Below, in pieces: positions 63,885 to 64,000 of a stretch of DNA of 64,000 nt. Numbering within the stretch: the first letter of the stretch is position 1; each line of letters starts with the position of its first letter. The stretch lies in the NCBI GenBank assembly GCA_001898405.1, contig MKTW01000018.1, forward strand, positions 1 through 64,000, read 5' to 3'. This DNA is from Sphingobacteriales bacterium 44-61. GTDB lineage: Bacteria > Bacteroidota > Bacteroidia > Chitinophagales > Chitinophagaceae. The notes below the pieces were generated by a model. That model had not been told where the DNA came from. It made no database searches and worked only from the letters and a program-made list of their open reading frames with translations. A program made the position numbers and the translations under genes.

Positions 63885-64000
63885 GCTACAATAGATATAA
63901 AAAACGTCCCGGTAGTTGCATGCTCAAAGAGTCAAAAAGATATGTTATAGCCCCTGGTTCGTCGTTAGATTTTGCCTGTTGACCGCTACTCTCAAGGCTA
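63885..64000. other. Window end, nothing recognised
   Basis: Leader of the small membrane protein gene on the minus strand and the start of an unseen neighbour. No RNA or coding region is evident. Confidence 0.4.

Overview
The window looks like chromosomal DNA from a member of the Bacteroidota, most likely Chitinophagaceae. Supporting this are the SusC/SusD/SusE lipoprotein-receptor cassette, two proteins with type IX secretion (T9SS) C-terminal domains, ribosomal protein THX, a LytS/LytTR pair, a methionine synthase split over two genes, the rplM-rpsI-rpsB-tsf-pyrH cluster, many FtsX/AsmA/DUF proteins typical of the phylum, almost no Shine-Dalgarno sites, and promoters with the Bacteroidota -33/-7 pattern (TTTG, then TAnnTTTG). 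No CRISPR array, intact IS, prophage or rRNA was seen. One tRNA (Arg, CCT) is present.

Layout. 1-2.7 kb: an AT-rich orphan gene (possible PIN-like/membrane effector) beside the tRNA. 2.9-5.8 kb: two DinB paralogues, a secreted VOC protein and a TPR membrane protein, separated by palindromic repeats including a MITE-like element with ~65-bp inverted ends. 5.9-16.8 kb: FtsX-type permease, secreted GH20 hexosaminidase, WYL regulator, UvrD helicase-nuclease, Ig-like lipoprotein, RecR. 17-20.8 kb: split MetH behind a structured leader. 20.8-23.6 kb: DUF5694 protein divergent from a LytS/LytTR pair with candidate LytTR direct repeats between them. 23.6-35 kb: AsmA protein, a SemiSWEET-HAD-RDD operon, EamA and LOG proteins, exonuclease III, DUF4286, a structured RNA candidate, HU, THX, PdxH, a coiled-coil protein and a DUF3298 protein. 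35-38.8 kb: ribosomal protein/translation cluster on the minus strand. 38.8-41.7 kb: a low-GC DUF4760-like gene, an OB-fold RNA-binding protein, an HD hydrolase. 41.7-52.2 kb: a starch/glycogen-type polysaccharide utilisation locus. 52.7-64 kb: LigA, an uncharacterised glycosyltransferase-like protein, DUF2461, DUF1801, lipoproteins, YceI, Asd, a candidate small RNA, a lamin-tail/T9SS protein and two membrane proteins.

How genes work together. The utilisation locus (amylase, Nudix-type regulator, SusC, SusD, two SusE/F-like lipoproteins) would cut an alpha-glucan at the surface and import the pieces. A tandem palindrome sits just upstream of susC. Housekeeping themes are DNA replication/repair (RecR, LigA, Xth, helicase-nuclease), methionine and aspartate-family synthesis (MetH halves, Asd), and translation.

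The best candidates for something undescribed are a ~150-nt RNA on the minus strand at about 60.6-60.74 kb (consensus promoter, three hairpins, intrinsic terminator), a three-way-junction RNA upstream of the HU gene, several families of long perfect intergenic palindromes, and the orphan 687-residue gene next to tRNA-Arg. All functional statements rest on reading the sequence; no database search was run.
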